In this document: in pieces, positions 1 to 8,915 of the stretch
Numbering within the stretch: position 1 is the first letter of the stretch
Layout: each line of letters starts with the position of its first letter
Origin: Streptomyces deccanensis
GTDB taxonomy: Bacteria; Actinomycetota; Actinomycetes; Streptomycetales; Streptomycetaceae
Assembly (NCBI RefSeq): GCF_022385335.1
Contig: NZ_CP092431.1
Location: 620,001-684,000, forward strand
Length of the DNA: 64,000 bases
Reading direction: 5' to 3'
Notes under the pieces: generated by a model
The model's database searches: none
What the model saw: the letters and a program-made list of their open reading frames with translations, nothing else
What the model was told of the DNA's origin: nothing
Made by a program: the position numbers and the translations under genes

Positions 1-1119
1 GTCTACACCAGCGGCCAGCCCGCCTCGAACTTCTCCTGGCGGAACAACCTCTTCTACGGCAACCACCCCTCCAGTGAGCCGACCGGCAACGGAAACATCA
101 CCGGCGATCCCCTGCTGACCTCGCCCGGCAGCGGTGGCACGGGCATCAACAGCGTCGCGGGCTACCAGATCAGCTCGTCGTCGTCCCCGGCCATCGGCGC
201 GGGAGTCGTCATGCCCGACAACGGCGGCAAGGACTACTGGGGCTCGACCGTTCCCTCGGTCTGCGCCCCCGACATCGGCGCCGACCAGTTCAGCTCGCCG
301 TCCGACGCGACCTGCCTCGCGAACGAGAACCTCGGCTTCGAGAAGGGAACGCTCACGGCGTGGAGCGCGTGGAACTCCGCCTCGGTGGTGAACTCGGGCG
401 CCCACGGCGGCACCTACGCGGTCCGCGTCGGGCCCTCGCCGGCCTCCGTGGAGAACTACGTCCCCGTGGCACCCCGCACGACGTACCGGGTCTCGGGCTG
501 GGTGAAGTCCGATGTCGCGGGTGAGGTCATGAACGTCGGCGTCAAGAACACCGGCGGCCTCGAAACCGTGGCGAGCGCCAGCGGCACCGCGTGGACCTTC
601 GTCTCCGCCGACTTCACCACCGGAGCGGCGAACGGCACCGTGCGCCTGTACTGCTACAAGAGCTCCGGCAGCGGGAACGGTTACTGCGACGATCTCGCCG
701 TCACCCCCGTCAAGAACCACGTGATCAACGGCAACTTCGAGTCCGGCCACACCGTGCCCTGGCGCAACGGTGACTTCTCACTCACGGGTACGTCGTCCAA
801 CGGCACCGCCGCCGGACTGACGAACGCGTCCCTGAGCGGCGGCACCCTGTGGCAGCTGATCTACACCCTCAAGCCGAGCACCACCTACCGGCTGAGCGGC
901 GCGATCAGGAGCCAGACCGCCGGCACCGCGACGGCACTGGAGGCCAAGCTCTACAACGGCTCCGCCGTCACGAGCGCCTCGACCACGTCGAGCACCTACT
1001 CCAAGCAGTCGACGACCTTCACGACAGGGGCAGGTGTGACGACCGCTCGCGTCTACTGCCACCTCGTCTCCGGAAGCGGCGACGGCTACTGCGACGAGGT
1101 CACCCTGACCGAGCAGTGA
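1..1119 (+). CDS. Secreted right-handed beta-helix protein with two carbohydrate-binding modules (3' part)
   Basis: The frame is open from base 1, so the start lies outside the window; 372 residues are visible. The first ~95 residues look like the last coils of a right-handed parallel beta-helix, with NLFYG, SPAIGAG and the closing APDIGADQ seen in Streptomyces pectate-lyase-like proteins. Two beta-sandwich modules follow, opening NLGFEKGTLTAWS (about residue 111) and INGNFESG (about 241), the pattern of CBM4/9-type carbohydrate-binding modules. Cys pairs near the end of each module (YCYKSS..GYCDD, YCHLVS..GYCDE) suggest an extracytoplasmic disulfide protein. Likely role: binding or cleaving a plant or microbial polysaccharide outside the cell. 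The substrate cannot be told. A strong hairpin follows the stop, so this is the last gene of its transcript. Confidence 0.75.
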   Translation, partial: VYTSGQPASNFSWRNNLFYGNHPSSEPTGNGNITGDPLLTSPGSGGTGINSVAGYQISSSSSPAIGAGVVMPDNGGKDYWGSTVPSVCAPDIGADQFSSPSDATCLANENLGFEKGTLTAWSAWNSASVVNSGAHGGTYAVRVGPSPASVENYVPVAPRTTYRVSGWVKSDVAGEVMNVGVKNTGGLETVASASGTAWTFVSADFTTGAANGTVRLYCYKSSGSGNGYCDDLAVTPVKNHVINGNFESGHTVPWRNGDFSLTGTSSNGTAAGLTNASLSGGTLWQLIYTLKPSTTYRLSGAIRSQTAGTATALEAKLYNGSAVTSASTTSSTYSKQSTTFTTGAGVTTARVYCHLVSGSGDGYCDEVTLTEQ

Positions 1120-1125
1120 TCGGCA

Positions 1126-1175
1126 GCGCGTGGGCGTCCCGCACGGGGCCAGGACCGTGCGGGACGCCCACGCGC
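1126..1175 (+). terminator. Hairpin terminator after the beta-helix gene
   Basis: A perfect 21-bp inverted repeat (1126-1146 pairs with 1155-1175) with an 8-base loop starts 7 bases after the stop codon. It has no long T tract, as is usual for Streptomyces terminators. It separates the beta-helix gene from the GH97 gene. Confidence 0.85.
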
Positions 1176-1228
1176 GCCTTGTGTCGATGTCTTCTTCATG
1201 GGATTCAACAGAGAGGTGGAAAACGACC

Positions 1229-3196
1229 ATGGGAACGTCAGCAAGTCAGCCCGGTCTGCCCGGAGTCGCCCGCCCGGGAACGGTGTCCCGGCGCGGGGTC
1301 CTCAGGACAGCGGCGGTCACGGCGGGGGCCGCCGCACTGGGCCTGGCCGGCACGGGAGCGGCCCACGCGGCCGACGCCGCCATGACCGCCACGTCACCGG
1401 ACGGCAGCAACAAGATCACGGTGTCGCTGGTCGGCGGAGCGCTCACCTGGTCCGTCAAGCGCGCCGGCGCGACGGTCGTCGACACCTCGGCGCTCGGACT
1501 CGCGTTGAGTGACGGCACCACGCTGGGCACCGCGAACACCGTGATGACGAACTACCAGCACTGGACCAAGGACAGCACCTGGACCCCGGTGTACGGACGC
1601 AACGCGACGATCCGCGACCACTACCAGGAGATGCGCTGGAACCTTCAGGACAGCGGCAGCGGCATCGCCTTCGGCATCCAGATACGCGCCTACGACACCG
1701 GGGTCGCGCTGCGCTACACGCTGCTCGGCACGGGCAGGGCCACCATCTCCGACGAGCTGACCAGCTTCGTGTTCCCCGGCGGCACCCTCGTGTACAGCGC
1801 CCGGGACGAGAACGTGTACAGCGCCGTCGCACCGGACGCGATCCCCTCCACCGGCACGTCCGGCACGGACGTCGGCCCGCTGACCGACATGCCGCTGCTG
1901 GTCACCCTGCCCGGCGCGCTGCGCGCCTGCGTCTGTGAGTCCTCCCGGGTGAACTACCCACGAGGGATGCTCACTTCGGTCTCCGGACAGAGCAACACCC
2001 TCAAGACGTACCTGATGAAGAAGACCGCTCGGGGCAGCGGCACCGTGCAGACCACCTCGACCGTCACCACCCCGTTCGCCACGCCCTGGCGGGTGCTCGT
2101 CCTCGGCTCCTCGGACGCCGACCTCGTCGACAACGCCGAACTGGTCCTCAACCTGGCCCCGGCGGGCGCCCTGGCCGACACGTCGTGGATCCGTCCGGGC
2201 AAGGTGTTCCGCTGCAACCTCACCACCGCCGCCGGAATCGCCGGCGTGGACTTCGCCGTGGCCCGCAACCTGGACTACATCGAGTACGACGCGGGCTGGT
2301 ACGGGCCGGAGTTCACCACCACCGACGCGACCACGGCGATCGCGGAGATCGACCTGCCCATGGTGATCAACCACGCCACGACGAACGGCATCGGCGTCTT
2401 CCTCTACGTCAACCGGCTGGCCCTGACCAACCCCGACAGCCTGTTCGCCCTCTACAAGAGCTGGGGCGTCACCGGCATCAAGCTCGGCTTCATCAACGAC
2501 GGCACCCAGGCCATGACCAACCAGATCATCACCTGGGCGAAGACGGCCGCCAAGTACAACCTGCTGATCGACATGCACGACAACGTGCGGCCGTTCGGCT
2601 ACGAGCGCACCTACCCCAACTGGATCAGCCTGGAGGGCGTCCGGGGCAACGAGCAGTTCCCCACGGCCACCCACAACGTGACTCTGCCCTTCGCCCGCAA
2701 CGTCGGCGGACCGATGGACTACACCATCTGCTACGGGCAGTCCCGCAACCAGACGACCAACAACCACCAGATGGCGATGGCGGCGGTGTACTACCAGCCG
2801 CTCAACTTCCTCTACTGGTACTCCACACCGTCGTCGTACGCCACCACCGCCAACTGGCCCGGACTGTCGTGGTTCGACGCCGTCCCCGCCACCTGGGACG
2901 AGAGCACGACCCTCACCGGTTCGATCGGCGAGTACATCGCGGTCGCCCGCCGCAGCGGCACCACGTGGTTCCTCGGGGCGATGACCAACGAGACCGCACG
3001 CACCCTGTCGGTCCCGCTGGACTTCCTCGACGCCGGCGTCACCTACACCGCCACCGTCTACGCCGACGGCCCGGCGGGAACGGTCCCGCGTGCCACGCCC
3101 ACGGTGGTCAGCACCCGGACCGTCACCTCGTCGACGACCCTCAGCGTGGCGATGACCAGCGCGGGTGGTCAGGCGGTCATCCTCAGGCCGAGCTGA
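1229..3196 (+). CDS. Tat-exported glycoside hydrolase family 97 protein
   Basis: Predicted secreted glycosidase of 655 residues, normal for GH97. Start ATG at 1229 follows AGAGGTGG by about 9 bases; the frame is open further upstream but that part overlaps the terminator. The N-terminus has a twin-arginine signal (SRRGVLR, residues 20-26), a hydrophobic stretch and a cleavage site near AHA (45-47). The GH97 N-terminal beta-super-sandwich begins SPDGSNKITVSL. The TIM barrel has the family blocks DYIEYDAGWYGPE, LIDMHDNVRPFG and SLEGVRGNE, where acidic catalytic residues of the family lie. A C-terminal beta domain ends the protein. Family members are alpha-glucosidases (inverting) or alpha-galactosidases (retaining); I cannot assign which. 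It converges on a GH29 fucosidase, suggesting a shared heteroglycan substrate. Confidence 0.88.
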   Translation: MGTSASQPGLPGVARPGTVSRRGVLRTAAVTAGAAALGLAGTGAAHAADAAMTATSPDGSNKITVSLVGGALTWSVKRAGATVVDTSALGLALSDGTTLGTANTVMTNYQHWTKDSTWTPVYGRNATIRDHYQEMRWNLQDSGSGIAFGIQIRAYDTGVALRYTLLGTGRATISDELTSFVFPGGTLVYSARDENVYSAVAPDAIPSTGTSGTDVGPLTDMPLLVTLPGALRACVCESSRVNYPRGMLTSVSGQSNTLKTYLMKKTARGSGTVQTTSTVTTPFATPWRVLVLGSSDADLVDNAELVLNLAPAGALADTSWIRPGKVFRCNLTTAAGIAGVDFAVARNLDYIEYDAGWYGPEFTTTDATTAIAEIDLPMVINHATTNGIGVFLYVNRLALTNPDSLFALYKSWGVTGIKLGFINDGTQAMTNQIITWAKTAAKYNLLIDMHDNVRPFGYERTYPNWISLEGVRGNEQFPTATHNVTLPFARNVGGPMDYTICYGQSRNQTTNNHQMAMAAVYYQPLNFLYWYSTPSSYATTANWPGLSWFDAVPATWDESTTLTGSIGEYIAVARRSGTTWFLGAMTNETARTLSVPLDFLDAGVTYTATVYADGPAGTVPRATPTVVSTRTVTSSTTLSVAMTSAGGQAVILRPS

Positions 3197-3223
3197 CTCC
3201 CCTGGCCCCACGCCGCCCCGTAC

Positions 3224-3248
3224 GGATCCCCGCTGGGCGCGGGGATCC
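3224..3248. terminator. Bidirectional hairpin between convergent GH97 and GH29 genes
   Basis: A perfect 10-bp inverted repeat, GGATCCCCGC then TGGGC loop then its complement, lies 27 bases after the GH97 stop and about 50 bases beyond the stop of the convergent fucosidase gene. It can serve both strands. Confidence 0.8.
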
Positions 3249-3299
3249 GGCACGCTCACGACCGTGCCCGGTCCGCGAGCCTGCGTCGGGTGGCGTCGG

Positions 3300-5357
3300 T
3301 CAGCCGACCGGCTTGATCGTCCACAGCAGGTTGTTGCTCTGCTGCCAGGTCCACTGCTTGGTCACGGACCCCGAGGCGACCTTTCCGCCACTGTCGAGAA
3401 CCAGTCCCGTGCTGCGGTTGGCGATCGAGTACTGACCTTGGCCGCGGTGGGTGATCTGCCACTGCTGGGTCTGGCTGCCGTCCCAGGCCTTCTGCCGGGC
3501 GGGGGCGCCGTCGGCGGTGGAGCCCCAGCCGTCGGCGACCATGCCGTTGGTGCGGTTGACGAGCCGGTAGTAGCCGTTGCCGAGTTCGACCGCCTGCCAC
3601 TGGAGATTGGCGTGGTCGATCACCTGGTACTGCTTCAGGTTCGAGCCGCTGGCGACGTTGCCGCCGCTGTCCAGCGCCAGGTTGCTCGTGACGTTGACCA
3701 GGCGGAGGTACGTGGAGGGTTTGAACATCACCTTCAGTGAGGCGATGGCGTCGTTGTTGCCGGTCACCCGCAGGTCGGGGGTGTCCGAGGTGAACGTCCA
3801 GGCGGTGCCGGTGAAGTTGTTCCCGGAGTAACCCGTCACCTGGTAGCCGTCGGCCACGCGGATGGAGGAGGCCGTGGCCGGCCCCAGGCCAGCGGCGGTC
3901 AGCTCGGCGGAGGTGTAGGAGCCCACCGGCAACTCGGCGCGGCTGCCCTGGTAGTTGACGTTCTGGAACACCGTCGCCGTGGAACCCCGCACGGGCATGC
4001 CCTGGACCTCGACGCACACCACGGAGTCCCGGGCGTCCGGCGCGGTGCTCGGCACGGTGACGTTGATCTGGTCGGTGACGGTGTACGAGAGCGAGACCGA
4101 GGGGTTGTTCAGGAGGTAGACGCGGCTGATCGTGTTGTCGATCGCCGGGATCTGGAGCTGGCCGTTCGTGGGCCAGGTGAAGACATGGGCGAAGAGCTTG
4201 CCGGTCTTCTTGGTGACCTTCCCCCACGAGGGTTCGGTGGTGTACGGGCTGCCGCTCGTGCCGTGGATGCTGTCGCTGTACGTCGACATCCAGGAGGCCA
4301 GGCCGTTCAGGATGGTCTGGCTTCCCGCGCTGACCGAACCGTCGCCCTTGGGGCCGATGTTGAGCAGGTGGTTGCCGTCCCGGGACACCACCGTCACGAG
4401 CTCTCGGACGATGTCCGTGACCGACCTGTACGAGTTCTCCCTCGCCCCGTCGTAACCCCAGGCGCCGTTCATGGTCGCGCACCGCTCCCACGGCCGGCCC
4501 ATCGGTCCGTCGGGTATCCCGAACTCCGCGACCGCGTAGTCACCGAGGCCGTGGTCCCGCTTGACACGTTCGTTGACGATGAGGTCGGGCTTGCGGGCGA
4601 TGAGCCAGTCGTAGAGGTCCTCGCCGTCCGAGGTCAGCCACCAGTCCTCCAGGGTGGGGCTGGAGGGCTCCGCGAACCAGTCGCCGTCGAACCACAGCAG
4701 TGCCGGGTCGTAGCGGTCCAGCAGCTCCTGGAGCTGCGCCTTCATGTCGGCGATGTAGGCGGTGCGGGCGGCCTGCGAGGACATCGTGGTCAGACCGCCC
4801 TCGTGGCGGTCGGTCTGGGACGGGTGGTTCCAGTCGAGGATCGAGTAGTAGAGGCAGAACTTGAGGCCCCGGCTCTCGCACGCCGTCTTGAGGTCCATGA
4901 GCAGGTCGGTCTGGATGCCGTTGTAGTCACGCAGGTTGTACTGCTTGGTGCCGGTGGTGTCGGTGAAGCCCGCCACGTCGGAGTTCCACATCGCGTAGCC
5001 CTCGTGGTGCTTGGCGGTGATCACGACGTACTTCATGCCGGCGTTCTTGGCGAGTTCGGCGATGGTGGTCGCGTTGAACGCTGTCGGGTTGAAGGGCTCG
5101 GTGACCTCGTTCTGGTAGTCCGCCTTGCTCCAGTTCTGATTGTCGAACGCCCATTCACCCTGGCCGAGGTGCGAGTAGGACCCGAAGTGGATGAACATCC
5201 CGAACCTGGCCTGGTACCACCAGTCCATCTTCGAGGGGACGGTGTACGCCTCGGCGCTGGGGGCCCACAGGGCCTGCGGCAGCCCGAAGGCCACCACTCC
5301 TCCGGCGAGGGCGGCGGCCTTCATCAGTGAGCGTCTGCTGAGGGAGGCAGAGGACAT
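3300..5357 (-). CDS. Tat-exported alpha-L-fucosidase (GH29) with crystallin-like and ricin-type C-terminal modules
   Basis: Removes alpha-linked L-fucose from glycans outside the cell. 685 residues; start ATG at 5357 has TGGAG about 9 bases upstream. A Tat signal (SRRSLMK, residues 7-13; AEA near 37) is followed by the GH29 barrel: WWYQARFGMFIHFG, ITAKHHEGYAMW, FCLYYSILDWNHP and ALLWFDGDW, whose first Asp is the expected nucleophile. At about 461-545 there is a beta/gamma-crystallin-like fold (VFQNVNYQGSRAELPVGSY then SSIRV). At about 546-685 there is a ricin-type beta-trefoil with QxW-type repeats (LQWQAV, QQWQIT, LLWTIK), a CBM13-like sugar binder. The gene faces GH97 and is separated from it by a shared terminator. 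Family assignment is secure; linkage specificity is not. Confidence 0.93.
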   Translation of the reverse strand: MSSASLSRRSLMKAAALAGGVVAFGLPQALWAPSAEAYTVPSKMDWWYQARFGMFIHFGSYSHLGQGEWAFDNQNWSKADYQNEVTEPFNPTAFNATTIAELAKNAGMKYVVITAKHHEGYAMWNSDVAGFTDTTGTKQYNLRDYNGIQTDLLMDLKTACESRGLKFCLYYSILDWNHPSQTDRHEGGLTTMSSQAARTAYIADMKAQLQELLDRYDPALLWFDGDWFAEPSSPTLEDWWLTSDGEDLYDWLIARKPDLIVNERVKRDHGLGDYAVAEFGIPDGPMGRPWERCATMNGAWGYDGARENSYRSVTDIVRELVTVVSRDGNHLLNIGPKGDGSVSAGSQTILNGLASWMSTYSDSIHGTSGSPYTTEPSWGKVTKKTGKLFAHVFTWPTNGQLQIPAIDNTISRVYLLNNPSVSLSYTVTDQINVTVPSTAPDARDSVVCVEVQGMPVRGSTATVFQNVNYQGSRAELPVGSYTSAELTAAGLGPATASSIRVADGYQVTGYSGNNFTGTAWTFTSDTPDLRVTGNNDAIASLKVMFKPSTYLRLVNVTSNLALDSGGNVASGSNLKQYQVIDHANLQWQAVELGNGYYRLVNRTNGMVADGWGSTADGAPARQKAWDGSQTQQWQITHRGQGQYSIANRSTGLVLDSGGKVASGSVTKQWTWQQSNNLLWTIKPVG

Positions 5358-5399
5358 GGCGCGGCTCCATCTGTCAGGGCACAAGAGACATCGGATGGA

Positions 5400-5429
5400 T
5401 TTATAGGAGTCCCAAGGTGGCCGCGTCTA
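5400..5429 (-). promoter_or_regulatory. Possible promoter of the fucosidase gene
   Basis: Read on the minus strand, TAGACG (5429-5424) and TATAAA (5405-5400) are separated by 18 bases and lie about 45 bases upstream of the fucosidase start. This is a local AT-rich island. GGATG/CATCC-type short repeats surround it (5393-5455) and could hold an operator. The assignment rests on consensus resemblance only. Confidence 0.4.
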
Positions 5430-5591
5430 TACCTGAGACAGGATTCATCCAAATCAGCTCAGCAAGAAGGCAGTTTCGGAAGGCGCGGCCGAGCCCGGGA
5501 GAACGTCGGTCGACTGCGAGAACGCCCTCAATACATCGGATCTATCGAGGTGGTCTCTTCCCGGACCGCGCAGCCCGGCGTCCCGGTCGGT

Positions 5592-5627
5592 TGTGACGGG
5601 TCAGCGGATCTTCTGTGATGCGTCATC
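5592..5627. promoter_or_regulatory. Two operator-like TGTGA-N4-TCA sites upstream of the alkylsulfatase
   Basis: TGTGA-CGGG-TCA (5592-5603) and TGTGA-TGCG-TCA (5614-5625) lie 22 bases apart, ending about 40 bases before the sulfatase start. The same arrangement, as a perfect dyad TGTGA-TCCG-TCACA, lies upstream of the adjacent PucR-type regulator (8793-8806). This points to one regulator acting on both genes. Confidence 0.55.
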
Positions 5628-5664
5628 GGGCGCCACCGGCCCGCAACTGTGAGGATCGACGACC

Positions 5665-7557
5665 ATGACCAGCAGCGAGACGACCATGACCAGCAGGCGG
5701 CACGATTCCACGGGCGGTGGCCTGGCCTGGGACGACGACCGGGACTTCGCCGACGCGGACCGGGGGTTCATCGCCCGCCTTGAGCCCGGCGTGGTGCGGG
5801 CCGCGGACGGCCGCGTCGTGTGGGACGCGGACGCGTACGGCTTCCTGGACGGGGAGTGTCCGCCGACCGCCCATCCCTCGCTGTGGCGGCAGAGCGGGCT
5901 CGTGGCGCGGCAGGGGCTGTACGAGGTCGTGCCGGGGATCTACCAGGTGCGCGGCCTGGACCTGTCGAACGTGACCTTCGTGGAGGGCGAGCGGGGTGTC
6001 GTCGTCATCGACCCGCTGATCAGCGCCGAGGTGGCCGCCGCCGCCCTCGCCCTGTACCGGGAGCACCGCGGCGAACGGCCCGTGACGGGGGTGATCTACA
6101 CCCACTCGCACGTCGACCACTTCGGCGGTGTCCGCGGCGTCGTCGATCCGGCCGAGGTCACGGCCGGGCGGGTGCCGGTCATCGCCCCGGCCGGGTTCCT
6201 GGAGCACGCCGCCAGCGAGAACGTCTTCACCGGGACGGCGATGGCCCGCAGGTCGGGATACATGTACGGGGCCGCGCTGCCGAAGGGGCCGGCCGGGCAG
6301 ATCGGCTGCGGGCTCGGGCAGACGACGTCGACCGGCACCGTCGGCCTGATCGCGCCGACGGTCGACATCAGCCGCACCGGCCAGGCGGAGACCGTCGACG
6401 GGGTACGGATGGTCTTCCAGCTCACGCCGGGCACGGAGGCTCCGGCGGAGATGAACTTCCACTTCCCCGATCTGCGGGTGCTGTGCGTGGCGGAGAACGC
6501 CTGTCACACGCTGCACAACGTGCTCACCCTGCGCGGGGCGCTGGTGCGGGACCCCAGCGCCTGGGCGCGGTATCTGACCGAGACGGTACGGCTGTTCGCC
6601 GACGACACCGACGTCGTCTTCGCCTCGCACCACTGGCCCACCTGGGGCCAGGAGCGGGCGATCCGCTTCCTGGAGGAGCAGCGCGACGCCTACGCCTATC
6701 TGCACGACCAGTCGGTCCGGCTGATCAACGCCGGGTGCACCGGGGCCGAGATCGCCGAGGAGCTGGCCTTCCCGCCCGCGCTCGACAGCGCGTGGCACGC
6801 GCGCGGCTACTACGGCACGCTCAGCCACAACGCCAAGGCCGTCTACCAGCGCTACATGGGCTGGTTCGACGGCAACCCGGCCCACCTGTGGCAGCATCCG
6901 CCCACCGAAGCCGCCGTCCGGTACGTGGAGTTCATGGGCGGAGCCGACGCGGTGGTCGCCAAGGCGCGCGCGTCGTACGAGGCCGGGGACCTGCGGTGGG
7001 TCGCGGAAGTGCTCAGCCACGTCCTGTTCGCCGAACGCGGCCACCCCGAGGCTCGCGCCTTGCAGGCCGACACCTTCGAGCGGCTCGGGCACGGCTCCGA
7101 GTCCGGGCCATGGCGCAACTTCTACCTGATGGGCGCCGCCGAACTGCGCGACGGCATCCTCGGGACGCCGACGCCCACCGCACCGGACGTGCTGGCCGCG
7201 CTGACGGCCGAGCAGATCTTCCAGTCCATGGCCGTACGCGTCGACGGCCCGCGCGCGGCCGAGGCCGGCCGCCTGCTGCTGCGCTGGGAGTTCACCGACA
7301 CCGGCGAGGTGTGGACGCTGCTGCTGTCCAACGGGGCGCTCACCCCGATGCGCGGTGACGCTCCGCGGGGTGAGCGGCCCGCCGTGGTGCTGCGGCTGGC
7401 CCGCACCACCCTGAACACGGTTCTGGGCGGGGCGACGACCTTCGCCGACGAGATCATGGGCGGGGCCGTCGTGCTCGACGGCGACGCCGGCGCCCTGATC
7501 ACGTTCGGCTCTCTGCTGGAATCACCGGACCCGGACTTCGCCCTCGTCACTCCGTGA
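5665..7557 (+). CDS. Alkyl/aryl sulfatase of the metallo-beta-lactamase fold (SdsA1/BDS1 type)
   Basis: Hydrolyses alkyl sulfates such as SDS to alcohol plus sulfate. 630 residues, the usual length. ATG at 5665 has GAGGA about 9 bases upstream. The zinc-binding signature THSHVDHFGG (about residues 149-158) is that of class III sulfatases, not of true beta-lactamases. Further metal ligands fall in FPDLRVLCVAENACHTLHN and FASHHWPTWG. A middle helical dimerisation region and a C-terminal SCP2-like domain (from about residue 500) complete the known three-domain layout. No signal peptide is visible, so it is probably cytoplasmic. It converges on a PucR-type regulator with an 11-base overlap at the 3' ends, and the two share operator-like sequences. 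SDS is the family model; the natural substrate is unknown. Confidence 0.9.
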   Translation: MTSSETTMTSRRHDSTGGGLAWDDDRDFADADRGFIARLEPGVVRAADGRVVWDADAYGFLDGECPPTAHPSLWRQSGLVARQGLYEVVPGIYQVRGLDLSNVTFVEGERGVVVIDPLISAEVAAAALALYREHRGERPVTGVIYTHSHVDHFGGVRGVVDPAEVTAGRVPVIAPAGFLEHAASENVFTGTAMARRSGYMYGAALPKGPAGQIGCGLGQTTSTGTVGLIAPTVDISRTGQAETVDGVRMVFQLTPGTEAPAEMNFHFPDLRVLCVAENACHTLHNVLTLRGALVRDPSAWARYLTETVRLFADDTDVVFASHHWPTWGQERAIRFLEEQRDAYAYLHDQSVRLINAGCTGAEIAEELAFPPALDSAWHARGYYGTLSHNAKAVYQRYMGWFDGNPAHLWQHPPTEAAVRYVEFMGGADAVVAKARASYEAGDLRWVAEVLSHVLFAERGHPEARALQADTFERLGHGSESGPWRNFYLMGAAELRDGILGTPTPTAPDVLAALTAEQIFQSMAVRVDGPRAAEAGRLLLRWEFTDTGEVWTLLLSNGALTPMRGDAPRGERPAVVLRLARTTLNTVLGGATTFADEIMGGAVVLDGDAGALITFGSLLESPDPDFALVTP

Positions 7558-8773
7558 CAGCACCGGTGTCGGCGTCGCGCAGCAGCAGGGCCGCCAGCGT
7601 CAGGGCCACGTCCCGGGGGTCGGCGAGGTCCAGGCCGGTCAGGTCCTGGATCCGGGCGAGCCGGTTGTCCACGGAGTTGGGGTGCAGGTTGAGCAGGTGG
7701 GCGGTGGCCCGGCGGTCCTGACGCTGTTCCAGGTGGGTGCGCAGGGTCGCGACGAGTTCGGGGCGGTCGTCGAGGGGGTCGAGCATGGCGACGATGCGGG
7801 CGCTGCCCTCGCTCGGGCGGGACAGGTGGTACTCCAGCAGCACGTCCTCGAGCCGGTGGATTCCGGGCCGCACACCGCAGGCGGCCGCGACCCGGACCAC
7901 CTCGGAGGTCAGGTGCGCGGCGCGCGGGACGTCGCCGACGGTCGTCGCGGCAGCGGCCGCCAGCCGGAGCTCCGGTCCCGCCGTCTCACGCAGCGACTCC
8001 CGCAGCCGAGCGGGCGGTTCGGTCACTCCGGGGACGACGACGTGCCCGCCGTCGCCGTCGAGCACGGCGAGCACCTCCGTGTCGAAGGCCCGGTCCAGTG
8101 CCGCCTGGACGCGCCGCAGCAGCCGCCGGACGGTGACCGGGGAAGGCCCGTCGGTGGCCGCCGGCGTGCCGAACCGCACGAACAGCACCAGCACGGGCCC
8201 GTCAGGCGTGGCCCCGTCGACGACCGGCCGGCCGTCCAGCAGGGCCCGGGCGCGGGAGCGGTTCTGCTCGTGGCGTTCGGAGGCGAGGGCGACCCGCTCG
8301 TCGAGGTAGCTCTCCGCCACGGCGCCCACGACCTGATCGGTTGCCGTGAACAGGGCCTCGGTCAGCTCGGCCAGGGCCTGTTGCTCGCCGGGGCCGGCCA
8401 TCTCCCGCAGGGCCCGCCACAGTTCCCGTGCGCCCAGGGTGTAGGTGCGCAGCAGCAGGTGGAGCGGCATGCCCTCCTCGGCTCGCTGGGCGGCGCGTTC
8501 CTGGAAGTACTCCAGCGAGTCCCACCGGGATCCGTCGGCGGCGCCGCGCAGGAAGAGCCGTATGCCGTGCCGAGCCGTGGCGGCGATCTCCACGTCCTTC
8601 ACGTCACCCGGCAGCTCGGTGTAGCCGCGCACCTGCTCGAACGCGCCCCGGGCCATGCGCCGGGCGAGTTCGTTGACCTGCGCCTCGCACCGGGCCGCGA
8701 GCGCCGCCGCGGCGGGCGACAGACCCGGCGGACGGTCGTCGGAAGCCGGTCGGGATTGTTCCTCGTACGCCAT
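7547..8773 (-). CDS. PucR-type helix-turn-helix regulator
   Basis: Putative transcription factor of 408 residues. The N-terminal ~165 residues are helical and resemble the RsbRD-like sensor region found in Streptomyces PucR/CdaR proteins. A central region (about 195-300) resembles the GGDEF-like fold of this class. The C-terminal HTH_30 domain is clear: LRTHLEQRQDRRATAHLLN followed by LHPNSVDNRLARIQDLTG. Its 3' end overlaps the alkylsulfatase gene by 11 bases. A perfect dyad lies 20 bases upstream of its start and related sites lie before the sulfatase, so autoregulation plus control of the sulfatase is likely. The inducer may be an alkyl sulfate or alcohol; that is inference from neighbourhood. 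Confidence 0.82.
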   Translation of the reverse strand: MAYEEQSRPASDDRPPGLSPAAAALAARCEAQVNELARRMARGAFEQVRGYTELPGDVKDVEIAATARHGIRLFLRGAADGSRWDSLEYFQERAAQRAEEGMPLHLLLRTYTLGARELWRALREMAGPGEQQALAELTEALFTATDQVVGAVAESYLDERVALASERHEQNRSRARALLDGRPVVDGATPDGPVLVLFVRFGTPAATDGPSPVTVRRLLRRVQAALDRAFDTEVLAVLDGDGGHVVVPGVTEPPARLRESLRETAGPELRLAAAAATTVGDVPRAAHLTSEVVRVAAACGVRPGIHRLEDVLLEYHLSRPSEGSARIVAMLDPLDDRPELVATLRTHLEQRQDRRATAHLLNLHPNSVDNRLARIQDLTGLDLADPRDVALTLAALLLRDADTGAVTE

Positions 8774-8792
8774 GGCTCACCTCCCCACCGAT

Positions 8793-8806
8793 TGTGATCC
8801 GTCACA
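8793..8806. promoter_or_regulatory. Operator-like dyad upstream of the PucR-type gene
   Basis: TGTGA-TCCG-TCACA is a perfect 5-bp dyad with a 4-base spacer. The spacing differs from the 6-base spacer of Crp sites. It matches the two imperfect copies before the sulfatase gene. A further TGTGA half-site is at 8825-8829. Confidence 0.55.
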
Positions 8807-8915
8807 GTAGCGGGCGCGTACGACTGTGATGCCGATGGGTGTTCTCCCGTGCCCGCAGCCAGCAGGATCGGCGCCACGCCGGTGACACGACTGCGCGAAG
8901 GAGCCCCCTCCCCCT

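Noticed and set aside
1394..3259. 621-codon minus-strand ORF across the GH97 gene
   Set aside because: Antisense shadow produced by GC-rich codon bias; low-complexity Arg/Gly/Val protein with no family marks, while the plus strand encodes a clear GH97 enzyme.
3256..4491. Long minus-strand frame inside the fucosidase gene
   Set aside because: Out-of-frame shadow of the GH29 gene, Arg/His/Gln-rich, no recognisable motif.
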